Part shown: one piece after another, positions 33,595 to 44,231 of the stretch
How positions within the stretch are numbered: position 1 is the stretch's first letter
How the letters are laid out: the number at the start of each line of letters is the position of its first letter
Origin: Leptobrachium leishanense
Taxonomy: Eukaryota > Chordata > Amphibia > Anura > Megophryidae
Assembly: GCA_009667805.1 (NCBI GenBank)
Contig: CM019063.1
Coordinates: 54,358,881 to 54,422,880 of the forward strand
DNA: 64,000 nt
Direction: 5' to 3'
Translations under genes and position numbers: made by a program
Notes under the pieces: generated by a model
Told to the model about the DNA's origin: nothing
The model's input: only the letters and a program-made list of their open reading frames with translations
Database searches by the model: none

Positions 33595-36260
33595 CTATTC
33601 CGTTACGTCAGCATCAGGGGATTGATAACTGCTGATCCACTGATTCATTTTTATAAATGTCAGCCGGTCTACAGAGTCGATGGACAGACACACTCTTTTG
33701 TCTGTGACAAAACCTCCAGCGGCACTGAACGTCCTTTCAGAAAGCACGCTGGATGAAGGGCAACCTAGTAGCTGCATAGAATATTGGCTAAGTTCTGGCC
33801 AGTGATCCAATCTCAACACCCAGTAAACCAGTGGATCATCTGCTGGAAAGGTATTCAGGTCTGCCCTTGCCCCTAGGTAGTCCTGCACCATATGGTGAAG
33901 ACGCTGGCAATGGGTGCCTACATTTGATGTCCCTGGGCGTTGTGGACTAAAAAAATTAAAAAATGCATCAGTCAAGCGGCCCTGGCCTTCACCACTATTT
34001 CTCTGATCATCCGCAGCCTCAGAAGCACGTGTGTCAGCACTTGGTAACCTACCAGTGCCTGGAAAGGTGTTACACAAGTGTCGCTTTAGAGCGTCCTCAA
34101 GTTTTTTCATCCTGTGCTCCCTCTGTGTGGGCAGGATGAGCTCTGCAACTTTACCCTGGTATCGTTGATCAAGAAGGGTTGCCAACCAGTAATGATCCCT
34201 CTCCTTGATAGCACAAATCCTGGGGTCCTTTAGCAGGCTTTGCATCATAAGGGAGCCCCATGCAGCATAGGTTGGAGGTGGCATTAGCTTCCGAGTCTTC
34301 CTGGTCAATGAGGATGACCCCACCGTGCACTTCCTCCTCCCAGCCACGCACTAGACCTTTTGTTTCTGGGCACACGAAACCCTCCCTTGAGGAATCCCCA
34401 CCATCAATGCCCCCACTACTTAAATATTCCTCCTCCTCCTCATCCTCCTCCTGTCTGATCTGAGTAGGACCCGCTGGAATACTGTCTGCAGAAAGACTGG
34501 GGCCTTGAGAGCTAGGGAAGGCCTCCTCTTCCTCCCGCTGCTCTGACTCTAGAGCCACATCTATAATTCCCCGCAGAGTGTGCTCCAGCAGGAACACTAA
34601 AGGAATTGTGTCACTGATGCATGCACTGTCCCTGCTCACCATCCTTGTTGCCTCCTCAAATGGTGACAGTACAGTGCATGCATCCTTGATAATCAGCCAC
34701 TGTGGGGGGGGGAACCAAGTTGACCTGAACCTGTCCTTGTGCCATACTCACACAGGTACTCGTTGATGGCCCTCTGCTGCTTGTGCAGACGCTGCAGCAT
34801 TGCTAATTTCGAGTTCCACCTGGTGGGCATGTCACAGATCAGACGGTTTGTGTGAAGGTGGAATTCTCTTTGAATTTCTGCCAGGCGAACACTTGCTGGG
34901 AATGACCGTCTGAAGTGACTGCAGACTTTTCTGGCCTGGCTGAGAAGCTCTGGCAGCCCTGGGTACTTGGTTAGGAAACGCTGTACCACTAGATTTAGGA
35001 CGTGTGCTAGGCATGGTACATGCGTCAATTTACCCTTGCGTAGGGTCGGAGAGAAGGTTGCTGCCATTATAGCAGACGATCATTCCCAGCTGAAGCTGGC
35101 ATGGTGTTAACCATCTCTCCACCTGCCCCTGCAGAACTGACAGAATTCCTGGCCCGGTGTGGCTCCTGTCCCCTAAACAAACCAGCTCAAGCACAGTATG
35201 GCATCTTTTTGCTTGAGCCTTTGCGTAGCCCCTGCCACGCATCAGTTTAACTGCCACTTCGCCAGAGACAGAGAAGGAGGAGGAGGAGGAAGAGGTGGTG
35301 GAGCAGACAGACCTCATACAAGCAGCTTTCTGGAGGCATGGTGGATGAACAAGCTCCAGCACAGAGCCCCGTCTTGGATCCCTCCCAGCTGCAATCAGAG
35401 TTACCCAGAGTGCTGTGAAGGGAATGTAACGGCCCTGTCCATGCTTGCTGGACCACGTGTCTAAAGTCACATGCACTTTGTTGCTGACTGCCTTTCCCAA
35501 TGACTGGATAACATTGTCTTCCACGTGCTGGTATTGTGCTGGAATGGCCTTGCGTGAAAAGTAATGGCGTTTTGGAACCTGCCACTGTGGTACAGCACAT
35601 TCAGCAAATTCACGGAAGGGAGCAGAGTCCACCAGCTGGAAAGGCAGCAGCTGCAATGCGAGTAATTTTGCTAAGCTGGCATTTAGACGCTATGCTTGGG
35701 GATGGTTGGGACTATATTTTTTCTTTCGCTGCAGCAGCTGCGGCAACGTAATCTGACTGCGTAAATATTCAGCTGATGGGATGATGTCACATTGGGAGGA
35801 AGGAGCTGGTACATCCATTACTGTAGCATCATCCCTGTCAGTGGAGGTTGTACGCAATGACATGGCAGGACATATAGTGGGGGTAGAGACAGATGAGGAG
35901 GAGGAGGAGGACCTATGCAAAGTTTTGCGCCAATGGGACGTGTGGCAGGTGTTCATATGTCGCCTCAATCACGTGGTACCCAAGTGTCCGGTGTCTTTCC
36001 AACGCTCCAGCCTCATCTGACATAGATTACAAATAGCAACGGTGCGCTCTGCTGCGCATTTCTTAAAGAACTCCCAGACAGCAGAGTTCCTGCGTGTGTG
36101 CTTTGAGACAACAGAGCTCTGCACTGGAACAGCTCTGACATGTGATGCCTTGGACTGGCTAGTGCTACGGTTGGTCCTAGAGGATGTTGTGCCTCGTGTT
36201 TGCTGTGCCTCCTCCCCTCCTCCTCACTTGATTCCTCTGTTCGATCTGGCACCCAGGTGG
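33595..36260 (-). pseudogene. hAT transposase with BED finger, multiply frameshifted
   Basis: From the right: an acidic, Ser/Glu-rich N-terminus; a BED finger near 36105-35940 (WEFFKK, then ICNLCQM with CxxC, then RRHMNTCH with the histidines); a catalytic-domain start (KVHVTLDTWSSKHGQGRYIPF, near 35480); THVPCLAHVLNLVVQRFL near 35020; DMPTRWNSKLAMLQRLHKQQ near 34830; ATLLDQRYQGKVAELILP near 34150; and the hAT dimerisation tail (SSSVLSERTFSAAGGFVTDK, 33690-33760). At least four frame changes and a stop break it. Length and order fit Ac/ZBED-like hAT transposases. A Ser run at about 35290-35270 comes from a GAGGAG repeat. Confidence 0.85.
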
Positions 36261-36843
36261 AGTCAGTGACCTCATCATCAATGTCATCGTCACCCCCTAT
36301 CTCCTCGTCACTGGAGCCAACTTGGCAGTATGCTGCAGCTGCTGGGGCAACATGAGTGCCAGTTATTTGTGTGTCATCACTGGCACCCTCTTCCTCTAGG
36401 TTGATTATACTACCTTCCTCAACCACAGAGATTGAATTAGAGCACTGTACTTGCTGCGCATCCTCAAGCAGCATGGCCCTCTCATTGTAGTCAAACAATT
36501 CAGCTGACTCCTCCGTGTGTGATAGCGAGGCTATGGCAGGAGTAGCTGTGGACATGGAGGCTGCATTAGATGTTTTGTCAGCTGAGGTAGACTGTAAAGC
36601 ACTACAAGCCTGGCTGGCAGAGGACTCGGAGGATGAGGATGGCCCGGTTAGCCAATCCACCAAATCCTCAGTATGTTGCTGCTGCTTAAGACGACTAGCA
36701 CCAGTTAGAAAGGACAAGCGTACCCCTGCAGAGGATGCACCACGTCCACCATGACCAGAGGCACAGCCTTCCGACACAGGGGCTGCTTGCCCTCTTATCT
36801 GTGTCTGGGAGCGTCTGCCTGTCCTTTTTGTTCTTTCAGACAT
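36261..36843 (-). pseudogene. N-terminal acidic region of the hAT transposase frame
   Basis: The open frame starts MSERTKRTGRRSQTQIRG at 36843, a basic start followed by a long Ser/Asp/Glu-rich stretch (SSDEEIGGDDDIDDEVTDST). It leads in the same direction toward the BED finger, with a frame change near 36200. I chose this start because it is the first Met after the tandem-repeat leader. Disordered acidic N-termini are common in hAT transposases; no defined domain is visible. Confidence 0.6.
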
Positions 36844-36904
36844 AGTGAGTGATCTATAGATTAAATATATACAGAACTCTGATTCAACTCTGGTATAAAG
36901 ATTA

Positions 36905-37600
36905 ACGATTTACAGAACTCTGGTATAACTCAGTGAGACACCCTGATAGCTGGCAGCCAGTGACAAGACACAGATTACAATTCCCTCCTATAAATCAGTG
37001 AGACCCCTTGATGGGTGGCAGTGAGAAGACACAAATTACAATTTGCATAAATCTGCTAGAAGTATGTGGGACCCCCTGATGGGTGGCAGTGAGAAGCCAC
37101 AGATTACAAGTCTCAGAAACCTCCTATAAATCAGTGAGACCCCTTGATGGGTGGCAGTGAGAAGCCACAGATTGCAAGTCTCAGAAACCTCCTATAAATC
37201 AGTGAGACTCCTTGGTGGGTGGCAGTGAGAAGCCACAGATTACAAGTCTCAGAAACCTCCTATAAAATCAGTGAGACCCCTTGATGGGTGGCAGTGAGAA
37301 GCCACAGATTACAAATCTCAGAAACCTCCTATAAATCAGTGTGACCCCTTGATGGGTGGCACCGAGAAGCCACAGATTACAAGTCTCAGAAACCTCCTAT
37401 AAATCAGTGTGACCCTTGATGGGTGGCAGTGAGAAGCCACAGATTACAAATCTCAGAAACCTCCTATAAATCAGTGTGACCCCTTGATGGGCGGCAGTGA
37501 GAAGCCACAGATTACAAATCTCAGAAACCTCCTATAAAATAAATCAGTGAGACCCCCTGATGGGTGGCAGCCAGTGAGAACACACGGATTATAACAATTC
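36905..37600. repeat. 68-bp tandem repeats, right side of the large hAT
   Basis: The unit contains CTCAGAAACCTCCTATAAAT and CAGTGAGACCCCTTGATGGG then TGGCAGTGAGAAGCCACAGA. CTCAGAAACC recurs at 37112 and 37180 (68 bp) and onward, about nine or ten copies. It lies between the transposase start and its presumed promoter. Confidence 0.9.
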
Positions 37601-38640
37601 CCAAATATTTTGTAGAAATTTGTGACCCCCAAAATACTTGCTGGCAGCCAGTGACAAGACACAGATCACCTCAATTCACAAATGTTTTGTAGAAATTTGT
37701 GACCCCCAAAATACTTGCTGGCAGTGACAAGACACAGAAGATCACCTCAATTCCCAAATGTTTTGTAGAAATTTGTGATCCCCAAAATACTTGCTGGCAG
37801 CCAGTGACAAGACACAGATCACCTCAATTCCCAAATGTTTTGTAGAAATTTGTGAGACCCCCAAAATACTTGCTGGCAGCCAGTGACAAGACGCAGATCA
37901 CCTCAATTCCCAAATGTTTTTTAGAAATTTGTGAGACCCCCAAAATACTTGCTGGCAGTGACAAGAGACAGATCACCTCAATTCCCAGATATTTAGTAAA
38001 AATTAGTGACCCCACAAAATACTGCGTGGTACTGGCTGTGTGACAAGACACAGATCACCTCAATTCCCAAATGTTTTGTAGAAATTTGTGAGACCCCCAA
38101 AATACTTGCTGGCAGTGACAAGAGACAGATCACCTCAATTCCAAGATATTTAGTAAAAATTAGTGACCCCCCAAAATACTGTGTGGTACTGGCTGTGTGA
38201 CAAGACACAGATCACCTCAATTCCCAAATGTTTTGTAGAAATTTGTCAGACCCCCAAAATACTTGGTGGCAGTGACAAGACACAGAAGATCACCTCAATT
38301 CCCAAATGTTTTGTAGAAATTAGTGATCCCAAAATGCCTGCTGGCAGCCAGTGACAAGACACAGATCACCTCAATTCCCAAATGTTTTCTAGAAATTTGT
38401 GAGACCCCCAAAATTCTTGCTGGCAGCCAGTGACAAGACACAGATCACCTCAATTCCCAAATGTTTTCTAGAAATTTGTGATCCCCAAAATACTTGCTGG
38501 CAGCCAGTGACAAGACACAGATCACCTCAACTCCCAAATGTTTTGTGGAAATTTGTGAAACCCCCAAAATACTTGCTGGCACCAGTGACAAGACACAGAA
38601 CACCTCAATTCCCAAATGTTTTGTAGAAATGAGAACCCCC
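37601..38640. repeat. 77-bp tandem repeats, right side of the large hAT
   Basis: The unit is GACAAGACACAGATCACCTC, AATTCCCAAATGTTTTGTAG, AAATTTGTGACCCCCAAAAT, ACTTGCTGGCAGCCAGT, about 77 bp, 12-13 copies. Variants include a two-unit block with TACTGCGTGGTACTGGCTGTG (near 38020-38040 and 38175-38195). Edges share CAGTGAGAA/CAGTGACAAG with the 68-bp unit, so the two arrays are probably related. Confidence 0.9.
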
Positions 38641-38739
38641 AGACCCCCCCAGTAGCGCGGCAGACCGGCAGTAAGAACACACAACAACAATCTCCTATGA
38701 AATCTCCTCTCAAATGTATGCTGAAGCGGTGCGTGGAAA

Positions 38740-38805
38740 CCTTATATAGTGTGCTGCGAGACTTAGCTCTGTGAGCCCATGATTGGGCAAAATTTTCCCA
38801 ATCAG
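38740..38805 (-). promoter_or_regulatory. Possible promoter of the hAT transposase
   Basis: On the minus strand a TATATAAG box (38742-38749) follows a CCAAT box (inverse of ATTGG at 38782-38786), with another CCAAT at 38798-38802 on the plus strand. Spacing of about 35 bp and position upstream of the frame that starts at 36843 fit a core promoter. The 1.8-kb repeat region would then be leader or intron. Inferred only. Confidence 0.4.
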
Positions 38806-38885
38806 GACTCTGAGCCGTGATCGGCATACTGTTGAACCTGTCTTGCACCAGACCTGTGGTCAGGTGCAAGGCTGTAGCCAATTAC

Positions 38886-39485
38886 TAGGGATGTGCGTTT
38901 CGGGTTTCGGAATTTTGGAATTTTCACGAAATTTCCCGATTCGTGTTTTCGGATGCGGCCGAATTTCCGAAAAATTTTAGATCCGAAAATTTCAGATCCG
39001 AAATGTTTTCCGAGCCGAAACGAAATATTTTCGGATTTTTCGAATGGACTTGAAATGTGTCAAACGAGGAGAACAGATGTTCCAAAAAACGAAGATTTTC
39101 CGAAAAACTAAAATTTTCCGAAAAACTAAAATTTTGTAAAAACGAAAATTTTCTGAAAAACGAAAATTTTTCGAAAAAACGAAAAGTCGATACAAAAAAT
39201 GGGCAAAATGACACGAAAAATACGAAAAATGGTCGATATTCCGAAAAATGTGCAATTCCGAAAAACGAAAATTTCCGAAATTACGAAAAGTCGATACAAA
39301 AACCGAGCACAGTGACACAAAAATACGAAAAGTGGTCGATATTCCCAAAAAAAATGTACACGAAAAACGGGCCGAACCGAATCGAATCAAAACCGAAATC
39401 GGTCGAAAAGAGCCGAATCGAAAAGTTTAAAAATCCGAAAAATCGGACCGAATCGAACCGAAAAAAAAATCGGTGCACAAACCTA
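38886..39485. mobile_element. 600-bp hAT MITE rich in CGAAAA motifs
   Basis: TAGGGATGTGCGTTTCGG at the left and CGGTGCACAAACCTA at the right. CCAATTAC flanks both sides (38878-38885 and 39486-39493), a perfect octamer duplication. The body consists largely of TTTTCCGAAAAAC and CGAAAATTT-type words on both strands. The long Lys/Asn- or Phe/Arg-rich frames are artefacts of that composition. It lies inside the larger hAT. Confidence 0.9.
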
Positions 39486-39660
39486 CCAATTACGAGCTTC
39501 AAGCCAGTGTAAAAGTGCATTGTGGGCCATTGTGGTGCATTGTGGTCGAACATGCGCCGAACACCAGGGAAATGTTCGGAGTTCGCGAGCAGACCGAACA
39601 GGCTAAGTTCGGTCCGAACTCCGAACCGTCCGAAACGAACAGCTCATCCCTAGTCATGTA

Positions 39661-40094
39661 CCTCTCCCGAAGGGCCTATGTGAGCATACAATTATTATTG
39701 TGTTAGATCTATAGTTTTGGTGCAAGTGTGGTGGAAGGGCTTGCTGCTTCTGCATTAGTAACACAACACAACGTGGATATGTCTATCATAAAGCGTACAA
39801 GCTGAGTCCCTAGAGTCTCTGACTATCCATTGTCATATATACCTTGCTTTATACATATAATACATTCCCTCATCTAACAGGATAGTAGCCAGTCCCTGTG
39901 CATTTTAACCCCTTAAGAGTAGCTAGGTGTCGTGTGTGGGTCTCTGATGGCGATGTTTCTATACATCCTACAAATCCGCCACTTCACGGGCAGGTTATAT
40001 GGGAACCTCCTAGGCACGATATTTGAAGGAATTTTTCATTTTTATTTTTAACCCTTATTTTATGGAAAACTAACTGTTCCTTTAAAAATGTCTT
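39661..40094. other. Interior of the outer hAT element
   Basis: Sequence between the GTCATGTA duplication and the recognisable right subterminal block. No gene seen. Confidence 0.4.
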
Positions 40095-40274
40095 TTTCTA
40101 AACTTTTTGTCCTTGTTTCCTGTTCCCCAGGGCACTACCTGGACCCCCATACATCTTTTATGGCAAATATCTTGCATATGCCCTCTTGGAGGGCACTCTA
40201 AAAATCGAACTTTTGAGTCCCATTGACTTGCATTGAGTTCGGTTCGTGATCGAGTTCGAACTCGAACTTTTGAA

Positions 40275-40398
40275 GTAGAAGTTGAAATGTGGATCAATGA
40301 AATGACAGAATGGGGAATGATGAAAAAATGATGAAAGATAAAATTCCCCCATTCATTCCCCATTCTGTCATTTCATTGTTCCACATTTCAACTTCTAC
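40275..40398. mobile_element. Near-perfect hairpin (46-bp arms, 32-nt loop)
   Basis: 40275-40320 (GTAGAAGTTGAAATGTGGA..) and 40353-40398 (..TCCACATTTCAACTTCTAC) are inverse copies with one mismatch in 46. No target duplication is evident. It replaces the missing right terminus of the outer hAT. Probably a fold-back MITE; it could also be a hairpin RNA source if transcribed. Confidence 0.7.
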
Positions 40399-40947
40399 TG
40401 GCTTGCTGTTTTTTACAAACATGTTTTTTATTTTTATCTTTCTAACACAACACCATACTTTTTCGTTCACCCACACACACCATTAGCTCCTTACATACAT
40501 CCATTTTTCATATCATGAGCCTACACACTCTTTTCCATTCGTCTTTCTCCCTCTCAGTCTCAGGTCTTGATCTCATTTACAGTTTCCCTCACCTCTAGCT
40601 CTTCATATTACCCTCCGTCCAGTCCTTTGATGGTACCCCTTCTGTTTATGTTTATAGGGTTACCCAGGCCACGTTGACAGTTGCGGCGCAACAAGTACGT
40701 CCTGTTTGGACGTGACGCGTGTGGTCAGAAACGATGCGCCATTTCCGGTTTCCAGGTGGGCGTAATCGAGACCAACGCGATACAGACTTGGTAAGTCTTT
40801 AACAGTCTATACTATAAAAATAACAAGATTCAATGTGTTTTTATCCTTGATAAAGGCCTTTATGTAGGCCGAAATGGTGTCTTTTTTTAGTATCTTGCAA
40901 TATTCTATATTGAAACATGAATGGGCTCTTCACCTACGGACACTGCA
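40399..40947. other. Unassigned, with satellite remnant at its right end
   Basis: 40600-40850 is CpG-bearing sequence I cannot place. The phrase CTTGATAAAGGCC..GGCCGAAATGG (40855-40877) recalls ends of Penelope-like or related elements. About 40895-40947 (TATTCTATATTGAAACATGAA, TGGGCTCTTCACC) looks like a decayed 42-bp satellite unit. Confidence 0.35.
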
Positions 40948-40955
40948 GGGGTTAT

Positions 40956-41880
40956 TGTCACATTTTCCCTGGTTTTGGCCGAGCCCCCTTGTGGTGAGAG
41001 GCATTCACGTCTGTTTTCCCCTATTTTGTATTTGGCTGTGCTGTCTGGGGCTGCTCTGGGGTTCTGCAGTGATCTTCTGGTCTGAGGTCACATGACCCAA
41101 TCACACAGAACCATTGCATATATAACTCCCAGTAGCACAGTGCTTCATTGACCGTTTGTGGAGTTCATGGTGGTAGTTTTTCTTGATTCCTGTTCCGGAG
41201 TCCTGATTCCCACGTTGCTCCATAGCTTCATGTCGAGTATTTTCTGGTTTTGACTTTTGGCTTATGTTCCTGGATATTCTCTTTCTTACTCCCTGTACAC
41301 TGTATTCTGCTAATCTTGTTTCTGACCTGGCCTGGCTGAGAACCGCTCCCGTGTATGACTTCTGGCTCTGGTTGTGGTTTATTCTCTGGTTTATTCCCTG
41401 TATCCTGTACCGAGCATCTAGATATTCCTGTGTATGACCATAGCGTGTTCTCTGGATCTCTCTATTGTCTGTTCCCTGTATTACTGTATGCCTGGTCGGT
41501 TGCCAATCTTTGCTAGTCTTGACCACTCCTATGTTTCATGTTTTATGTATCTTGTTTGTTTGAGTTTAGCTTACTCAGAGGCCAACATACAAGGACCTCT
41601 TCAGTCTATGATTTCTGTCTGTCTTGTTAACCCTTGCCCTTCTTGCTCCCCTTGCTCTGTTATTTTTGAGGGTTTCTTAGGTAGAAATCATTCCCAGCAT
41701 AGGGATTCCTTTAGTTTTCTTCCTGGCCCTCCTGTCCCTTGTGTCTCAGTCTGGTTCCTTTATTGCCCCGGAATCTGTATTATATATCTATCTTGTTTCA
41801 AGCCAGCAGCTCATCTGCCTAAAGGGCTACACTCCTTGTTCCAAGCCACCACGATGGCCCAAGTGGGCCCCCAGCGGACA
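40956..41880 (+). mobile_element. Solo LTR, TGTCACG family (925 bp)
   Basis: TGTCACATTTTCCC to CCCAGCGGACA with GTTAT on both sides (40951-40955 and 41881-41885). The target lies within the terminal repeat of the host MITE. GCATATATAACTCCC near 41116 is a TATA box for the LTR. There is no coding sequence; the 141- and 155-codon frames are chance. Confidence 0.9.
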
Positions 41881-42072
41881 GTTATTCAAAGAGAAATATG
41901 AATGGTGCTTTCTCGTTCCCCGCACTTCAGGGAATCCAATTCCTCGACCCTTCGATGAATTCAGCATTCACCAGAGTCCCCAAAGTGCAGGGAAAATCTG
42001 CCGACAAACCGCTGAATTGAAAATAAAAAACACTGCAAAACCACCTAAATTATCAGATCTGATCTGATAACC

Positions 42073-42905
42073 TGTCACGCTGGGGGCACCTGACACGCCA
42101 GGCCAGGCCCTGGTTCATGGACCCAATATGCAGACAACAGATTACAGAACAACACTGAGTAACACAGTATAAACCAGCGACCTCTGCACAGCGAATACCA
42201 CAGCAGCCCTGCTCTGATAGACCGGTCTTTAGAGATAGCTGGATCTTCTCTATAAAAGAAGTACCTAGAAGCCGTGCAGAGTCTAGACAAATACAGATGA
42301 CAGGAGGCACTATAAACTGTACAGACAAGGATTAAACATGAGAATAGTAATAACGATAGCCAGGGGTCAGGAAGCCAGACAAGAACGTAATCCAGAATGC
42401 AGGTATGAGAAACGGGAGGGAAGTCATACAAGCCAAGGATCAAAACCAGGGAATCAGTATACATATAACATGAACAGAAAACCAAATCACAGCGAGGAAA
42501 AACCAATAGGAATAACTAGACATAAACCAGAAAACACAGCTGTACGAGAATACAGACAGACAGGGGAAACAGAACTAATAAACAAAGTGGTAAACTTTTA
42601 TAAACAAAGTAATAAACTGAACAAGAAAATACAAACTTGGACTGGAAACAAGAAGCAGGGAGCTCTCAGAACACAGAATGAATACTAAGAAAGCGAACCA
42701 AATGACAAAGCCAAGCATGAAGGGCTCAATACACCTAAATAAGGAGGAGATCAGAACACAAGGTCCAACAGGTGAGATGAACAGACGTGAAACTTTTAAC
42801 CCCTGGGCTGCACCCAGGAAAAGCAACAACTGAAACACAGGGGCAAAACAGGTATATACATATACAGAGGGCAAGGGGACAGGGCTGGAGACACAAAACA
42901 TGACA
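42073..42905 (-). mobile_element. Solo LTR, TGTCACG family (833 bp, reverse)
   Basis: TGTCACGCTGGGGG on the left, ACAAAACATGACA on the right, and TAACC on both sides (42068-42072 and 42906-42910). The minus strand aligns with 26373-27244 (CCCTGGG..CCCAGGGGTTAA region and CCTCTGTAT). Inserted in the same MITE as the previous LTR. Confidence 0.9.
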
Positions 42906-43605
42906 TAACCGGAGAAAACCTCGCCAGAAAACATCGGATCCAATTCGATAAGCCACCGCAAACCCGCAGAAAAATCCAAAAAAGAGCCTACTATCCGCCG
43001 AACAGAACATCGACCAGGCGCCAGAAAAAGCTGACAAGTCGACGAATGGGGTGAAAAAAAAAACCTGCGACTTTGAAAGGCTATTTGCGAAAGAAATACT
43101 GCAGGAAAATGCCTGGAATTAATATATATTATGTCCTATGAATAATGATAAAAATGTCTGTTAAAGAAAAAAAACACTATTTGATAAAAAAATGGGAAAA
43201 AATATTTCGCTGAAAAATGCCTAAAAAATCCTTTAAAAAATAAAGATACTTTTTTTCTGCAAATTAAAAAGAATAAATGGTTTAATTGATATTGAATAAA
43301 AACAAGAATATTTTTAGCATTGAAACCTGTGTGATTCGCCTGATTAAACCTGACAAATGAAACCACCGAACAGCAGGGCATTTCACTGACATTTCTCTAC
43401 TGTTCGGTGTCTCTGAATAGATTAACCATTGCTTCTCTATGGGGATTTGACTGCTGACGAAGATCACCCATATTTTTTGGCAATTCGCCAATATTTGGTG
43501 AATTACCAGCTTTCGAATAACTGAATGGTTCTGATATTGCACCGTACGGAGAAATTCCCTGTTCGGTGGCATTTTGGCACAGTTCGGCTCTCTCTGAATA
43601 ACCCC

Positions 43606-43665
43606 TTATATAATAAATTATGAATGTAATGCCCTCTGGAGCAGTTACTATATGGTGAATATTTG
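43606..43665. repeat. Satellite remnant
   Basis: TTATATAATAAATTATGAATG then CCCTCTGGAGCAGTTACTATATGGTGAAT resembles two decayed satellite units (core TATATAATRAATTATGAAT and CTCC.GGAG..TTACTATAT). It is repeated at 45650-45710 by the duplication. Confidence 0.6.
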
Positions 43666-44131
43666 TAATGCCTACCCATGCAGGGATGTCCATGATGCTT
43701 ACCTTGTCCTTCCTGTGCACCCTTTCAGCAAGGTGTCCTCAGCCAGGCATTATTCTGAAGACGAGTCTTCTATTGTGCGTCATTCCAGTGATACTTGGCT
43801 TTCTTTGTTTCATTATAGCGACATATGCCTTTATCTCCATCATTCGAATGATAATGGTGTGCGTCATTCTAGGAATGCACGTACCACACGTGTTGTCTAT
43901 ATTTCCTCATTCCGTCCAGCCAATAGGAGGGTCCCATAGCACTTCCTCCTCAGAAAGTTGCCCTGGCACGATTTCTGACATCTGTGCTTTTCTGCTGAGC
44001 ATTTGTTTGTGGATATCATGCTTCTGACTTTGGCTCAGTTGGCCAACTGCTCTTTCTGCTCCTAGACCCTGGCATGTCTGATTGACTGACCTCATCTGAC
44101 CGACCTTGGCTTGTTTCTTCATTTACTTGTA
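43666..44131. other. Unassigned sequence within the duplication
   Basis: A 119-codon frame (43668-44027) begins MPTHAGMSMMLTLSFLCTLS and has hydrophobic stretches resembling membrane segments. The duplicate at 45712-46071 differs at one residue, no more than the surrounding DNA. I see no start context, splice signal or family resemblance and do not call a gene. Confidence 0.35.
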
Positions 44132-44231
44132 CAGTGGATAGTGAAAGTCTACACACCCCTGTTAAAATGTCACGTTTCTATGATGTAAAAAAATTATACA
44201 AAGATAAATAATTTCAGAACTTTTTCCACCT
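44132..44231. mobile_element. Tc1-like left end (duplicate of 46176-46275)
   Basis: CAGTGGATAGTGAAAGTCTAC after a TA, running to TTTTTCCACCTTTAA, where the TTAA element begins. It is the duplicated left end of the Tc1-like element described at 46176. Confidence 0.8.

Larger units (their letters stand above)
40948..43605. mobile_element. GGGTTATTC-family element split by two solo LTRs
   Basis: Left end GGGGTTATTC (interrupted after GGGGTTAT by an LTR) and right end CTCTCTGAATAACCCC (43605) are inverse. Left internal phrases (CCGCACTTCAGGGAATC, GAATTCAGCATTCACC) and right ones (AATGAAACCACCGAACA, CATTTCACTGACATTTC) match the uninterrupted element at 54813-55601. Without the LTRs about 0.9 kb remains. 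Non-coding. Confidence 0.75.

Noticed and set aside
39057..39553. 151- and 132-codon frames rich in Lys/Asn or Phe
   Set aside because: Composition artefact of the CGAAAA-word MITE at 38886-39485.
43652..44122. Possible small membrane protein duplicated at 45696-46166
   Set aside because: Synonymous and non-synonymous differences look alike, there is no gene context, and the block duplicates with its repeats.
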